NCBI RefSeq assembly: GCF_019392245.1
Contig: NZ_JAHXRL010000002.1
Location: forward strand, 310,001 to 374,000
Source: Sulfitobacter sp. CW3
Lineage (GTDB): Bacteria; Pseudomonadota; Alphaproteobacteria; Rhodobacterales; Rhodobacteraceae
Direction of reading: 5' to 3'
Length of the DNA stretch: 64,000 nucleotides
Shown: positions 18,647-26,890 of the stretch, one piece after another
Layout of the letters: the number at the start of each line of letters is the position of its first letter
Numbering within the stretch: the stretch's first letter is position 1
Made by a program: the position numbers and the translations under genes
Notes under the pieces: generated by a model
Seen by the model: only the letters and a program-made list of their open reading frames with translations
Told to the model about the DNA's origin: nothing
Database searches by the model: none

Positions 18647-19636
18647 TTAGTTCAGCGCTTTGTCCGTAATTGCATGTGTCCATGCACCTGTTGGTTCTTT
18701 CGTGATCACCGGATCAGAACCACCTGACATCAGCGATTCAACCGTACGCTGATAGTCCGCTTCGTCCAGCGCACCATTGCTTCCGGCTGTCAGCTTGGCA
18801 ACTTCGCTCATCATACGTTTTTGGTGTTCTTCCGTTTGCGCACCCGATGAATCATTCTCAAGAACGATTTCTGCCGCTTCGTCTGGGTTCGCTTCTGCGT
18901 ATTTCCAGCCCTTCATCGACGCCCGTACAAAGCGCACCATCTTGTCTTCGAATGCGGCATCAGCCAGCTTGTCTTCCAGCACATAAAGCCCGTCTTCCAG
19001 CGTCGCGACGCCTTGGTCTTCGTACTTAAAGACGGTCAGATCATCAGGCGTCAGACCCGCATCAATCACCTGCCAGTATTCGTTATAGGTCATGGTCGAT
19101 ACGCAGGCCGCTTGGTTTTGCAGCAACGGATCAACGTTGAAACCCTGCTTCAGAACGGTCACACCGTCCTCGCTGCCATCCGTGGGCAGCTCAAGCTTGC
19201 TCATCCAGCTTAGGAACGGGAATTCGTTGCCAAAGAACCAAACGCCAAGGGTCTGGCCCTCGAAGTCATCCGTGGTTTCAATGCCCGCATCCTTGCGGCA
19301 GGTCAGCATCATACCGGAGGACTTGAAAGGTTGGGCGATGTTTACCATCGGCAGACCTTTTTCGCGCGCGGCCAAGGCCGCAGGCATCCATTCAACCGTA
19401 ACATCAGCACCGCCGCCAGCCAAAACCTGCGTTGGCGCGATATCAGGCCCACCGGGCTTGATCGTAACGTTCAGGTCTTCATCGCTGTAGAACCCTTTGT
19501 CCAGCGCGACGTAATAGCCCGCGAACTGGGCTTGTGTGACCCATTTCAGCTGCAATGTCACATCATCCGCCGCATGGGCCATCGTGCCCATCAGGCCAAC
19601 AGCGGCACCGGCGATATAGCTTGTCATTTTTTTCAT
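18647..19636 (-). CDS. ABC importer substrate-binding protein (NMT1/THI5-like), probably for pyrimidines
   Basis: A 329-residue periplasmic binding protein with a Sec signal peptide ending in AHAA-DD. The mature start (VTLQLKWVTQAQFAGYYVALDKGFY) is the NMT1/THI5 signature, whose known members bind pyrimidine-like ligands such as the thiamin precursor. GAGGGAG precedes the ATG. It is the last gene of the operon with two permeases, an ATPase and pyrimidine-degrading enzymes, which makes uracil/thymine or a dihydropyrimidine the likely ligand. The substrate is inferred from context, not visible directly. Confidence 0.85.
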   Translation of the reverse strand: MKKMTSYIAGAAVGLMGTMAHAADDVTLQLKWVTQAQFAGYYVALDKGFYSDEDLNVTIKPGGPDIAPTQVLAGGGADVTVEWMPAALAAREKGLPMVNIAQPFKSSGMMLTCRKDAGIETTDDFEGQTLGVWFFGNEFPFLSWMSKLELPTDGSEDGVTVLKQGFNVDPLLQNQAACVSTMTYNEYWQVIDAGLTPDDLTVFKYEDQGVATLEDGLYVLEDKLADAAFEDKMVRFVRASMKGWKYAEANPDEAAEIVLENDSSGAQTEEHQKRMMSEVAKLTAGSNGALDEADYQRTVESLMSGGSDPVITKEPTGAWTHAITDKALN

Positions 19637-19667
19637 TATATAGACTCCCTCTTGGTTGGTTTAGTTT

Positions 19668-20507
19668 TTAGTTTCGTTGACTTGGGTGCCAGAACGTCAC
19701 TGCCTTTTCGATCAGTGACATGGCACCATAAAACGCCGACCCTGCAATTGCCGCCACGACAATCTCAGCCCAGACCAGATCAAGCGCAAGCTGTCCCACC
19801 GAAGTCGAGATGCGAAACCCCATCCCCCTGACAGGAGAGCCAAAAAATTCAGCAACAATCGCGCCAATAAGCGCCAGTGTCGTGCCGATTTTAAGACCAT
19901 TGAACACGAAAGGCATAGCAGCAGGCAAGCGCAGCTTGAAAAGCGTAGACCAGTAGTTTGCGGCATAGGTCCGCATCAAATCGCGTTGCATGCTGTCGGT
20001 TGCCTGCAACCCCTGCACAGTGTTCACCAGCATCGGGAAAAACACCATGACAACCACGACAGCCGCTTTTGACTGCCAGTCAAAGCCGAACCACATCACC
20101 AAAATCGGGGCCATCCCGATGACAGGCAGCGCCGCCACGAAATTCCCGACAGGCAACAAACCACGTTGCAGAAACGGGAACCTGTCAATCGCCACCGCGA
20201 TTAGAAATGCGGCACCACAGCCGATGACGTAGCCGGACAGCGCCCCTTTTAGCACGGTCTGAACAAAGTCGACCCACAGTATATCCAGCGAGGTGACAAA
20301 GCGTGCAGCAATGACCGACGGTGCGGGCAAAAGAACCGCCGAGATTTCCAACCCGCGCACGATACCTTCCCAGACTGCGATCAACGTTGCCCCAAAAATC
20401 AATGGCGCTGCGAAAGCGCTAACGCGTGAGGGGCGCATACGGGCCAACCTCACATTCACCCAGAACCCGAACGCCCACGCGACGGCGGCAAAGACCAACC
20501 AGATCAT
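19668..20507 (-). CDS. ABC transporter permease (BPD_transp_1), second subunit
   Basis: A 279-residue inner-membrane permease with about six membrane segments. The EAA-like cytoplasmic loop that docks the ATPase is seen as LMRTYAANYWSTLFKLRLPAAMPFVFNGLKIG. The start at 20507 (MIWLVFAAVAW) is chosen because its ATG overlaps the stop of the upstream permease by 4 bases (ATGA), which indicates translational coupling; a longer frame upstream reads as non-family sequence. Family: nitrate/sulfonate/taurine-type permeases (SsuC/TauC). It pairs with the upstream permease to form a heterodimeric channel. Confidence 0.9.
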   Translation of the reverse strand: MIWLVFAAVAWAFGFWVNVRLARMRPSRVSAFAAPLIFGATLIAVWEGIVRGLEISAVLLPAPSVIAARFVTSLDILWVDFVQTVLKGALSGYVIGCGAAFLIAVAIDRFPFLQRGLLPVGNFVAALPVIGMAPILVMWFGFDWQSKAAVVVVMVFFPMLVNTVQGLQATDSMQRDLMRTYAANYWSTLFKLRLPAAMPFVFNGLKIGTTLALIGAIVAEFFGSPVRGMGFRISTSVGQLALDLVWAEIVVAAIAGSAFYGAMSLIEKAVTFWHPSQRN

Positions 20508-21379
20508 TGTGCCATCCCCATACGCTTCAATGATGCCCGTTGGATCAACCCGATGATCCCCACCAACAACGCCGCCAACGCCGCGGCCATGATCAACGCG
20601 CTCCATATCTGGATCGTCTGACCATAATAACTACCCGCCAGCAGACGTGCACCCAAACCGGCAACCGCACCCGTAGGAAGCTCCCCCACGATCGCGCCAA
20701 CCAAGGATGCTGCCATGGCAATCTTAAGCGAGGTAAAGAAATACGGCATCGACGCAGGCAGCCGTAGTCTCCAAAAAGTTTGACTCGGGCTCGCGTGCCA
20801 GGTCCGCATTTGATCCAACTGCATCTGTTCCGGACTGCGCAGCCCTTTGACCATCCCGACGACGACGGGGAAGAACGACAGATACATGCTGATCATCGCT
20901 TTGGGCAACAGCCCGGAAATCCCGACGGCGTTCAGCACCACAATAATCATCGGCGCAATCGCCAGAATGGGAATTGTCTGGCTGGCAATCACCCACGGCA
21001 TCACCGACATGTCCATCGTCCGGTTAAACACGATGCCCACAGCCAGCAATGTGCCCAGCACCGTGCCCAACCCGAACCCCAGCAAGGTCGCACTCAGCGT
21101 AACCCACGAATGATAGATCAGCGACCGCTTGGACGTGATCTTTTTCTCAACTGTGGTGCTCCATATCTCGGCGGCCACCTGATGTGGCGCGGGCAGCTTT
21201 GGCTTTTTCTGCGCCCATGTATCTTTGATCAAGGACGATGTCGTAACCACCTCCCCCGACCGCGTCGCCTTGTCATAAGTCCAATCCGCGTTCAGCCAGA
21301 CGGCCGCCGCATACCAGATCACCAACAGCAACCCAACGACGGTTAAAACCGGGGCAAAGCTCTGCTTCACAAGACGCAC
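20504..21379 (-). CDS. ABC transporter permease (BPD_transp_1), first subunit
   Basis: A 291-residue permease of the SsuC/TauC family. After one N-terminal membrane helix comes a soluble stretch of about 60 residues (NADWTYDKATRSGEV...), then five further helices; the EAA-type loop is MRTWHASPSQTFWRLRLPASMPYFFTSLKIA. The start is GTG at 21379. It lies between the ATPase gene and the second permease. Two different permeases in one operon suggest a heterodimer, unusual for SsuC/TauC systems, which mostly use homodimers. Confidence 0.9.
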   Translation of the reverse strand: MRLVKQSFAPVLTVVGLLLVIWYAAAVWLNADWTYDKATRSGEVVTTSSLIKDTWAQKKPKLPAPHQVAAEIWSTTVEKKITSKRSLIYHSWVTLSATLLGFGLGTVLGTLLAVGIVFNRTMDMSVMPWVIASQTIPILAIAPMIIVVLNAVGISGLLPKAMISMYLSFFPVVVGMVKGLRSPEQMQLDQMRTWHASPSQTFWRLRLPASMPYFFTSLKIAMAASLVGAIVGELPTGAVAGLGARLLAGSYYGQTIQIWSALIMAAALAALLVGIIGLIQRASLKRMGMAQ

Positions 21380-21382
21380 CCC

Positions 21383-21420
21383 CGCTTCTCTGGCTCAAAA
21401 ATATCCTCCCCGAAGGGTCG
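21383..21420 (-). repeat. 3'-UTR element, variant CCAGAG, after the ATPase gene
   Basis: On the minus strand the element reads CCTTCGGGGAGGATATTT, then GAGCCAGAGAAG. It lies about 20 bases past the ATPase stop (21440) and before the GTG of the next permease. It belongs to a family with copies near 23819, 36901, 40784, 45822 and 63072-63145. Confidence 0.6.
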
Positions 21421-21439
21421 GCTTGCCACGAACCCGCAC

Positions 21440-22222
21440 TCAGTCATCTGCATGCCCCGCCCGCAATCCTTCGCGTACACGGTGCGCGATCTCCAAGAAC
21501 TCCGGCGTTTCGCGAATTTCCAAGGGCCGCTCTTTCGGCAAGGTGCTTTCAATCACGTCGGTAATCCGACCCGGTCTCGGGCTCATCACAACAATCTTCG
21601 TGCTCAGATACACCGCCTCGGGGATGGAATGCGTCACAAATGCAATCGTCTTTTCCGTCCGCGCCCAAAGTCGCAACAACTGCTCGTTCAGGTGATCGCG
21701 CACGATCTCGTCCAGCGCGCCAAACGGTTCGTCCATCAGCAAAATATCGGCATCAAAGGCCAATGCGCGCGCGATGCTTGCCCGTTGCTGCATGCCACCA
21801 GACAGTTGCCAGGGGAATTTCTTTTCAAACCCAGACAGCTCCACAAGCTCCAGCACACGCGCCACACGCTCGACCTGATCCGCTTTGGAATATCCCATAA
21901 TCTCAAGCGGCAACCGGATATTCCCCCCGATCGTGCGCCAAGGATAAAGCCCTGCAGCCTGAAACACATATCCATAGGCCCGCGCCATCCGTGCATCTGC
22001 GGCACTGACGCCGTTAACTGTAATTGACCCGCCTGTGGGCTGCTCCAAATCCGCCATACACCGCAAAAATGTTGTCTTCCCGCAGCCTGATGGCCCGATA
22101 AAACTAACAAAGTCGCCCTTCTCGATATCCAGAGACACATCCTTAAGCGCGTGCACCGGGCCATCGTTGGTCTCAAATGTCAGAGATAGGGTCTTAGCAG
22201 AAATCACAGGGGCAGACGTCAT
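21440..22222 (-). CDS. ABC transporter ATP-binding protein (SsuB/TauB type)
   Basis: A 260-residue ATPase that drives the pyrimidine-operon importer. Motifs: Walker A GPSGCGKTT (about residue 42), Q-loop FQAAG, signature LSGGMQQR (about residue 140), Walker B ILLMDEPFGALD, and switch His in FVTHSIPEAVYLS. These are typical of the NitT/TauT group. The gene follows dihydropyrimidinase in the same operon, about 110 bases after its stop. Confidence 0.93.
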   Translation of the reverse strand: MTSAPVISAKTLSLTFETNDGPVHALKDVSLDIEKGDFVSFIGPSGCGKTTFLRCMADLEQPTGGSITVNGVSAADARMARAYGYVFQAAGLYPWRTIGGNIRLPLEIMGYSKADQVERVARVLELVELSGFEKKFPWQLSGGMQQRASIARALAFDADILLMDEPFGALDEIVRDHLNEQLLRLWARTEKTIAFVTHSIPEAVYLSTKIVVMSPRPGRITDVIESTLPKERPLEIRETPEFLEIAHRVREGLRAGHADD

Positions 22223-22292
22223 AGGGTCCGCCCCTTACCTAGTGTATGTTGTGCTCGCATTACGGCTGGCCTCTTTCTTCATTCTATCGACA

Positions 22293-22309
22293 CGGCAGCA
22301 ATGCTGCCG
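22293..22309 (-). other. Small hairpin between dihydropyrimidinase and the ABC genes
   Basis: CGGCAGC (22293-22299) and GCTGCCG (22303-22309) form a seven-base stem with a three-base loop. There is no T-run, so it is more likely an mRNA processing or stability element than a terminator. Confidence 0.45.
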
Positions 22310-22332
22310 CGCCACGCGGGGACAATTCTGGC

Positions 22333-23793
22333 TTAGATGCCCGCAGGGATATTCAAGGGATCGCGCTGGATCATCTTCGGCGCAGTTAGCTCTTTCCATT
22401 TGCTAAGCGCAATATTGGCCGACGGGAACGCAGGCCGTGGTACGAACCGCCCCCGACCCGGATTTGGCTGCGAATTTTGGCCCCACGCCCAAATCACCTC
22501 GCCCCGGCTCAGCGTATAGCGGCTTTGTGCGGTGACGTTGAAACCCTCAAACACGTTGTAATCCAGCACAGAATGATGATTGGTAGGCGAAATTGTTTTG
22601 CTGATCTTCGGGTCCCAAACAACAATATCCGCATCAGCCCCTTCGACAATGGCACCCTTACGCGGATAGATATTCAGGATTTTTGCAACATTGGTCGATG
22701 TCGCCGCAACAAATTCATTCGGTGTCAAACGGCCCGTTTCAACCCCTTCGGTCCACAAAACGGCAAGCCGCTCCTCAAGGCCGTTCGACCCGTTTGGAAT
22801 GATCCGAAAATCATCCTTGCCCGCACGTTTTTGCGCTGTGGAAAACGCCGCGTGGTCCGTTGCCACAACCTGCAAGGATCCCGATTGCAAACCGGCCCAC
22901 AGACTGTCCTGATGATCCTTCGACCGGAAGGGCGGCGACATCACCCGCCGCGCCGCATGGTCCCAATCCTTGTTGAAATATTCGGATTCGTCCAAAGTCA
23001 AAAACTGGATCAACGGCTCCCCATAAACCCGCATACCCTTTTGCCGCGCGCGCCGGATCGCCTCGTGGGTCTGCTCGCAGGACACATGCACAATATACAA
23101 CGGAACACCGGCAGTATCCGCGATGGTGATCGCTCGGTTCGCCGCTTCACCCTCCAACTCCGGCGGGCGGGAATAGGCATGACCCTCGGGCCCCGTGATC
23201 CCTTGATCGAAATACTTTTGCTGCAACTCAGCAACTAGGTCACCGTTTTCAGCATGCACCATGGGCAACGCACCCAACTCGGCACAGCGCTTGAATGACG
23301 CAAACATCTCGTCGTCCTCGATCATCAACGCGCCCTTGTAGGCCATGAAATGCTTGAACGAATTGACACCCATATCCACGGCATCTTTCATCTCGTTGAA
23401 AACATTCTCGTTCCAACCGGTGATCGCCATGTGATACCCGACGTCAGAACAAATCTGAGGCGCGGATTTACGATGCCACTCGTTGATCGCATTCTTGATC
23501 GACCCGTCCGCGCTCGGCAGACAGAAATCGACGATCATCGTTGTGCCACCCACGGCAGCGGCCCATGTCCCGCTTTCGAAAGTCTCAGCCGCGGTCGTGC
23601 CCATAAAGGGCATTTCAAGATGGGTATGCGGATCAATACCACCCGGAATGACATAGGCACCCTCGGCGTCGATATACTCGTCCCCCACAAGGTTCTCGCC
23701 AATCCGCGCGATCGTCTCGCCTTCAATCAGAACGTCCGCTTTCCACGTCCTGTCAGCCGTACAAACCAGTCCGCCTTTGATTACCTTGCTCAT
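22333..23793 (-). CDS. hydA: Dihydropyrimidinase
   Basis: This 486-residue amidohydrolase opens the ring of 5,6-dihydrouracil or dihydrothymine to the N-carbamoyl-beta-amino acid, step two of reductive pyrimidine breakdown. Metal ligands are visible in GGIDPHTHLEMPFMG (about residue 55), the carboxylated lysine in FKHFMAYKGALM (about 157), HAENG (about 190), IVHVSC (about 245) and ATDHAAF (about 320). GGGAGAG precedes the ATG. Neighbours supply step one (PreTA) and step three (amidohydrolase). D-hydantoinase is the main alternative name, but context favours dihydropyrimidinase. Confidence 0.94.
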   Translation of the reverse strand: MSKVIKGGLVCTADRTWKADVLIEGETIARIGENLVGDEYIDAEGAYVIPGGIDPHTHLEMPFMGTTAAETFESGTWAAAVGGTTMIVDFCLPSADGSIKNAINEWHRKSAPQICSDVGYHMAITGWNENVFNEMKDAVDMGVNSFKHFMAYKGALMIEDDEMFASFKRCAELGALPMVHAENGDLVAELQQKYFDQGITGPEGHAYSRPPELEGEAANRAITIADTAGVPLYIVHVSCEQTHEAIRRARQKGMRVYGEPLIQFLTLDESEYFNKDWDHAARRVMSPPFRSKDHQDSLWAGLQSGSLQVVATDHAAFSTAQKRAGKDDFRIIPNGSNGLEERLAVLWTEGVETGRLTPNEFVAATSTNVAKILNIYPRKGAIVEGADADIVVWDPKISKTISPTNHHSVLDYNVFEGFNVTAQSRYTLSRGEVIWAWGQNSQPNPGRGRFVPRPAFPSANIALSKWKELTAPKMIQRDPLNIPAGI

Positions 23794-23818
23794 CTCAACT
23801 CTCCCGTCTTATGTCTTA

Positions 23819-23856
23819 TTCCAAATGGATCAAAATCCCGGGGGCGTGGGGGCTGG
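23819..23856 (-). repeat. 3'-UTR element, variant CCATTTGG, between small operon gene and hydA
   Basis: On the minus strand it reads CCCGGGATTTTGATCCATTTGG then AAT in two parts, with a GC-rich 5' part. It lies 15-50 bases after the stop of the small gene (23871). It is closest to the copy after gcvH. Confidence 0.55.
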
Positions 23857-23870
23857 CCCCCACACACCGC

Positions 23871-24194
23871 TCAAACCGATCCAAAACACCCCAATGCCGG
23901 GCCGTGGACACCGATGTCCAGCGGGCCAAAATCGCTCTCAACACATAGCGAAAAATACCCCGCCCGCGGCATGTAAACGACGCGGTATGTCCCATCACCC
24001 CGAGATACCGACCAACATAGCTGCGTAATCCCGCCGCTAAAATTCACCTTGATCTGCCGCGGCTGCCGTAGCGTCTTGCGAAAGGCCTCTGCCGTGCGGC
24101 GAAAAACCATATCTTGGCTCTGCATGGCCTCAACAAGCTCCGCTTCGATCAAAGCAGAAATCCGGTCCCCAATCGAAAGATCCCGTTCTAACAT
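23871..24194 (-). CDS. Small conserved protein inside the pyrimidine operon
   Basis: A 107-residue protein of unknown family. The start at 24194 (MLERDLSIGDRISALIEAELVEA) is preferred over a longer frame that would run through an extragenic repeat. The N-terminal half is helical and acidic; the C-terminal half has strand-like segments (IKVNFSGGITQLCWSV, YRVVYMPRAGYFSLCVESDFG). No signal peptide, membrane segment or catalytic motif is seen. It sits between the carbamoyl-amidohydrolase and dihydropyrimidinase on the same strand, so it is probably co-expressed with pyrimidine degradation. Confidence 0.65.
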   Translation of the reverse strand: MLERDLSIGDRISALIEAELVEAMQSQDMVFRRTAEAFRKTLRQPRQIKVNFSGGITQLCWSVSRGDGTYRVVYMPRAGYFSLCVESDFGPLDIGVHGPALGCFGSV

Positions 24195-24207
24195 CACGCG
24201 CCACCAC

Positions 24208-24250
24208 GGAATTTTTGAAAATTCCGGCCCGTTTTCTTCAAAATAAAACG
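24208..24250. repeat. AT-rich double-hairpin repeat (copy 2)
   Basis: GGAATTTTT / AAAATTCC (24208-24225), followed by CGTTTTCTTCAAAATAAAACG (24230-24250 as a second, imperfect stem). It matches the copy at 8994-9039 in order, spacing and sequence. Here it lies inside an operon, between the amidohydrolase stop (24259) and the next start (24194). Confidence 0.7.
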
Positions 24251-24258
24251 ATCCCGCC

Positions 24259-25509
24259 TCACCCGATGATCTCCGCAGTTTCCAGCACCGCGTGCAGCAA
24301 AACATCCGCGCCCGCCTTCGCCCAATCCTTGGTGATCTCTTCTGCTTCGTTGTGGCTTAGACCGTCTACGCAGGGGCACATAACCATCGCCGTAGGGGCG
24401 ACGCGGTTGATCCAACAGGCATCATGACCCGCGCCCGAGATTAGATCCATGTGACTATAACCCAAACGCTCTGCCGCCGACCGCACGGCCGTCACACAGC
24501 CTTCGTCAAATGCAACAGGATCAAATCCGCCCACCTTTTCAAACTCAACCTCCAGCCCCATGTCATCCGCAATCTTCTGGCCCTTCACCCGCAACTGCGC
24601 CTCCATTTCCTCGATCACCAACAGGTCGGGCGATCTGAAATCTACGGTGAAGACGACCTTACCCGGGATCACATTGCGAGAGTTCGGGTAGACATCAATA
24701 TGCCCTGCAGCACCTACAGCGTGGGGCGCATGCGCCCATGCGATTTCGTCCACAGCCTCCAAAATCCGTGCCATCCCTAGCCCTGCATTCTTGCGCAAAG
24801 GCATCGGGGTCGATCCGGTATGCGCGTCCTTCCCCGTAACGGTCACCTGTGTCCAGGACAGACCCTGACCGTGGGTCACAACGCCAATATCTTTGCCTTC
24901 GGCCTCCAGAATAGGCCCTTGTTCAATATGCAGCTCAAAGAACGCATGCATCTTGCGCGCGCCGACTTCCTCATCGCCCCGCCAGCCGATCCGGTTCAGC
25001 TCATCGCCAAACGTCAGCCCTTTGGCATCGGTCCTGTCATATGCCCAATCTTGGGTATGAATACCCGCAAAAACCCCCGATGACAGCATCGCAGGCGCAT
25101 AACGCGTGCCCTCTTCGTTGGTCCAGTTTGTCACCACCACAGGGTGCTTTGTCTTGATCCCCAGATCATTCATGGTGCGCAGAATTTCCAGCCCGCCAAG
25201 GACGCCAAGGACACCGTCATATTTGCCGCCCGTGGGCTGCGTATCCAGATGTGATCCAACATAGACCGGCAGGGCATCAGGGTCTGTGCCATCGCGCTGC
25301 GCAAACATATTGCCCATCTGATCAAGGCCCATGGTGCAGCCCGCGGCCTCGCACCATTTCTGGAACAGGGCGCGGCCTTCGGCATCCTCATCGGTCAAGG
25401 TTTGACGGTTATTACCGCCCGCCACGCCGGGTCCGATCTGGGCCATCTCATTCAGGCTATCCCACAAACGATCAGGATTGATCTTCAGGTTTTCACCGGG
25501 TGCGGCCAT
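24259..25509 (-). CDS. N-carbamoyl-beta-alanine amidohydrolase (beta-ureidopropionase, M20 type)
   Basis: A 416-residue zinc-dependent hydantoinase/carbamoylase-family amidase. It would release beta-alanine (or beta-aminoisobutyrate), CO2 and ammonia from the ring-opened pyrimidine, step three of the pathway. M20 metal motifs: GSHLDTQPTGGKYDGVLG (about residue 82), NWTNEEGTRYAPAM (about 122), FELHIEQGPILE (about 187), and SGAGHDACW near the C-terminus. The start at 25509 follows AGGAG by 8 bases; an ATG five codons upstream lies in that site. It is the first gene of the long minus-strand operon, 44 bases from a RutR-like palindrome. Confidence 0.92.
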   Translation of the reverse strand: MAAPGENLKINPDRLWDSLNEMAQIGPGVAGGNNRQTLTDEDAEGRALFQKWCEAAGCTMGLDQMGNMFAQRDGTDPDALPVYVGSHLDTQPTGGKYDGVLGVLGGLEILRTMNDLGIKTKHPVVVTNWTNEEGTRYAPAMLSSGVFAGIHTQDWAYDRTDAKGLTFGDELNRIGWRGDEEVGARKMHAFFELHIEQGPILEAEGKDIGVVTHGQGLSWTQVTVTGKDAHTGSTPMPLRKNAGLGMARILEAVDEIAWAHAPHAVGAAGHIDVYPNSRNVIPGKVVFTVDFRSPDLLVIEEMEAQLRVKGQKIADDMGLEVEFEKVGGFDPVAFDEGCVTAVRSAAERLGYSHMDLISGAGHDACWINRVAPTAMVMCPCVDGLSHNEAEEITKDWAKAGADVLLHAVLETAEIIG

Positions 25510-25552
25510 AGTGGGGCTCCTCATTTAGTCCAGCTTACGCATCACGAAAATT

Positions 25553-25568
25553 TTTACCATTTGGTAAA
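25553..25568. promoter_or_regulatory. Probable RutR operator, rutR / pyrimidine operon divergent region
   Basis: The palindrome TTTACCATTTGGTAAA (arms TTTACCA / TGGTAAA, two-base centre). It agrees with the published E. coli RutR site TTGACCA-nn-TGGTCAA at all but one symmetric position per arm. It lies 44 bases before the amidohydrolase ATG and 110 bases before rutR, so it can control both. Confidence 0.8.
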
Positions 25569-25677
25569 TCCACGATTGCGGTTAGCCTTGTATCTGTCAA
25601 GAAATGCTTTCAAGAGAATCTATGTATGCTAACGTGCATGCTGATTTTTCAGGCACAGATGCAGAAAGAGATCCGCT

Positions 25678-26301
25678 TTGCCCGACGGCGTCCCGAAAAA
25701 ACCAAGCCGCATTCAAATGCGCAACCGCCGTGTCATCCTTGATGCCGCGCTGAATGTATTTTCGCAGCATGGGTATCGGGGGGCCACCCTTGATCAAATC
25801 GCCGCCGAAGCGGGATTGAGCAAGCCGAATATCTTGTATTACTTCCAAGGCAAGGAACAGATTCACCTGACCCTTCTAAGCCAGTTGATGGAAACATGGC
25901 TGGACCCGCTGGTCGAACTGGACGCCGATGGTGACCCAAAGACCGAGATTCTGGATTATGTTCAGCGCAAGCTGGATATGGCCCGCGACCTGCCGCGCGA
26001 GAGCCGTTTGTTTGCCGGTGAAATTCTGCAAGGCGCGCCGCGCATCGGCCCCCGCCTAGAGAGCGACCTGAAACCCCTGTTCGACCAGAAATGCGCGGTG
26101 ATCGCGGGTTGGGTCAAAGCAGGTAAAATTGCGGACATTGATCCACAGCATTTGATCTTTTCAATTTGGGCAACAACACAGCATTACGCGGATTTCGAAG
26201 CCCAGGTGACAGTCCTACTTGGCAATGCCACTGGCTCCAATGACACCGCATCGCAGCATTTGCGGGTGATGTTCGGCAAGATGCTCTGCGTCAATAATTG
26301 A
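25678..26301 (+). CDS. rutR: TetR-family regulator RutR
   Basis: A 207-residue repressor. The N-terminal helix-turn-helix is ILDAALNVFSQHGYRGATLDQIAAEAGLSKPNILYYF. The C-terminal ligand domain closely resembles E. coli RutR (RLFAGEILQGAPRI; DQKCAVIAGWVKAGKI; IDPQHLIFSIWATTQHYADFEAQV). RutR senses uracil, or thymine, and releases its operator. The start is taken as TTG at 25678 after AGAAAGAG; the only ATG in frame is at 25717, which would trim 13 residues. It is divergent from the pyrimidine operon with a palindromic operator between. Confidence 0.93.
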   Translation: MPDGVPKKPSRIQMRNRRVILDAALNVFSQHGYRGATLDQIAAEAGLSKPNILYYFQGKEQIHLTLLSQLMETWLDPLVELDADGDPKTEILDYVQRKLDMARDLPRESRLFAGEILQGAPRIGPRLESDLKPLFDQKCAVIAGWVKAGKIADIDPQHLIFSIWATTQHYADFEAQVTVLLGNATGSNDTASQHLRVMFGKMLCVNN

Positions 26302-26413
26302 TTAACTGACTTCCCAAATAACAGGTGATTTTGACGTCTGATTAAGACAGGCTGACAGTTAGTTACTGCGTGGTGGCGGGCAACTTTAACTTTGGTTTAT
26401 AGGAGTACGGAAA

Positions 26414-26884
26414 ATGGCGTCTATCTCAACTGTCAGCACTTTGCTACCGCCTCAACATCATGCGGCCCCTGTTCAGGCGTCTATCAGCGCGGCAAACCCG
26501 CCGCCGGATATTGCACCGGTGTCGACCTCTTCCTCAAGCGGGGATAGCGGCGCATCCGCAGACAATGGGGCCAGCGCAGGACGCGGATCACAGGATGATT
26601 CCCGGGCGTGGATCAAGATCATCGACTCGGCTCCCTCCAACGCATCTGCCAAATCTGTGGTAGACGCAAAAGCCGAAGCCGCTGGACAAAAGCTGGCCGA
26701 TGAAAACTTGCGCAACGCGAGTAAGGAAACCGGTAACGTCGTATTGTCAGATAACAAATACAACGCTTCCGAGCCCGATGGCGGGGCTGAATCGTCGCAG
26801 GCGACCCTGCCCAAAGCCGAGGGCCCGCTGCCTATCCCAACCGCAGACATCCTGCTGAAGTTCAAGAACAGTCGGGCACCCTAG
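26414..26884 (+). CDS. Low-complexity hypothetical protein
   Basis: A 156-residue protein after a good AGGAG (ATG at 26414). It is rich in Ser, Ala, Pro and Asp (PVSTSSSSGDSGASADNGASAG), with no membrane segment and no signal peptide, so it is likely disordered for most of its length. The last 15 residues (IPTADILLKFKNS) may form a short helix. It lies between rutR and the convergent preA but bears no sign of a pyrimidine role. Codon use looks like the neighbours, which supports a real gene. Function unknown. Confidence 0.55.
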   Translation: MASISTVSTLLPPQHHAAPVQASISAANPPPDIAPVSTSSSSGDSGASADNGASAGRGSQDDSRAWIKIIDSAPSNASAKSVVDAKAEAAGQKLADENLRNASKETGNVVLSDNKYNASEPDGGAESSQATLPKAEGPLPIPTADILLKFKNSRAP

Positions 26885-26890
26885 GGTCAG

